Shown here: piece after piece, positions 6,036 through 6,122 of the stretch
Layout of the letters: each line of letters starts with the position of its first letter
Numbering within the stretch: the first letter of the stretch is position 1
DNA from: Clostridiales bacterium UBA6330
GTDB lineage: Bacteria > Bacillota > Clostridia > Oscillospirales > CAG-272
Assembly (NCBI GenBank): GCA_002438075.1
Contig: DJSQ01000051.1
Span: forward strand, 13,702-19,823
Direction of reading: 5' to 3'
Length of the DNA stretch: 6,122 bases
Program-made: the position numbers and the translations under genes
Notes under the pieces: model-generated
The model's input: the letters and a program-made list of their open reading frames with translations, nothing else
Database searches by the model: none
What the model was told of the DNA's origin: nothing

Positions 6036-6122
6036 TATGAAAATAAAAATAGTAACACTTCGTAACAACGAATGCCATCGAAAACGGCTCTTGACCGTTT
6101 CCCGCCTGTCAAAAGCCCGCCC
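6036..6122. other. Right-edge stretch without a supportable gene
   Basis: The sequence starts AT-rich (6036-6050) and becomes GC-rich toward the edge. A minus-strand frame is open from the edge leftward and would read RRETVKSRFRWHSLLRSV and then a hydrophobic stretch. However, it runs on through the palindrome pair, the terminator-like repeat and the promoter at 5872-5900, so it cannot be coding over its full length. TTGAC (6091-6095) and GTCAA (6108-6112) form a short spaced inverted repeat. I recognise nothing here; it is probably intergenic DNA next to a gene outside the window. Confidence 0.35.

Noticed and set aside
6059..6072. Short inverted repeat TTCGT/ACGAA
   Set aside because: A 5-bp stem with a 4-base loop and no U-tract is expected by chance.

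Overview
The window looks like a chromosomal segment from a moderately GC-rich member of the Clostridia, probably an Oscillospiraceae/Ruminococcaceae-like gut Firmicute. The evidence is strong purine-rich Shine-Dalgarno (SD) sequences before every gene, GC-rich coding DNA beside AT-rich spacers with poly-U hairpins, a long human-like form of PurB, and a PurA variant with a 'YPYTSSSST' loop. The taxonomic call is inference from protein style, not a database result.

Positions 1-4898 hold four tightly packed plus-strand genes that read as one operon: bioY (biotin uptake S-component), purB (adenylosuccinate lyase), purA (adenylosuccinate synthetase) and guaA (GMP synthase). The gaps are 25, 49 and 11 bases, and each gene has its own SD. 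PurA and PurB convert IMP to AMP, PurB also acts in the de novo pathway to IMP, and GuaA converts XMP to GMP, so the cluster covers both branches that leave IMP. The IMP dehydrogenase gene guaB is not in the window. BioY is the metabolic outsider. The operon promoter lies upstream of the window.

Positions 4899-5023 are a convergent intergenic stretch with a long hairpin at 4954-4997. It has an excellent U-tract in the minus direction and a poor one in the plus direction, so it probably serves the minus-strand gene mainly and guaA secondarily.

Positions 5024-5773 (minus) encode a 249-residue polytopic membrane protein of the YczE/DUF6198-like type, with no known function. It has its own near-consensus sigma-A promoter (TTGACA, 17 bases, TATACT). 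Between that promoter and the SD lies an intrinsic-terminator-like hairpin with eight U residues, and part of the hairpin is echoed near the predicted transcript start. This arrangement suggests transcription attenuation and is the most interesting regulatory feature here.

Positions 5901-6122 contain no gene I can support. They hold a perfect 13-bp terminator-like inverted repeat (5935-5965), and a pair of identical 10-bp palindromes CTATATATAG 31 bases apart that form a larger dyad around a TATAAT box (5995-6035). The last stretch, to the right edge, has an open frame on the minus strand but no recognisable gene. Apart from the leader, the palindrome pair and the unassigned membrane protein, this is a housekeeping region. 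I saw no mobile element, CRISPR array, tRNA or rRNA.
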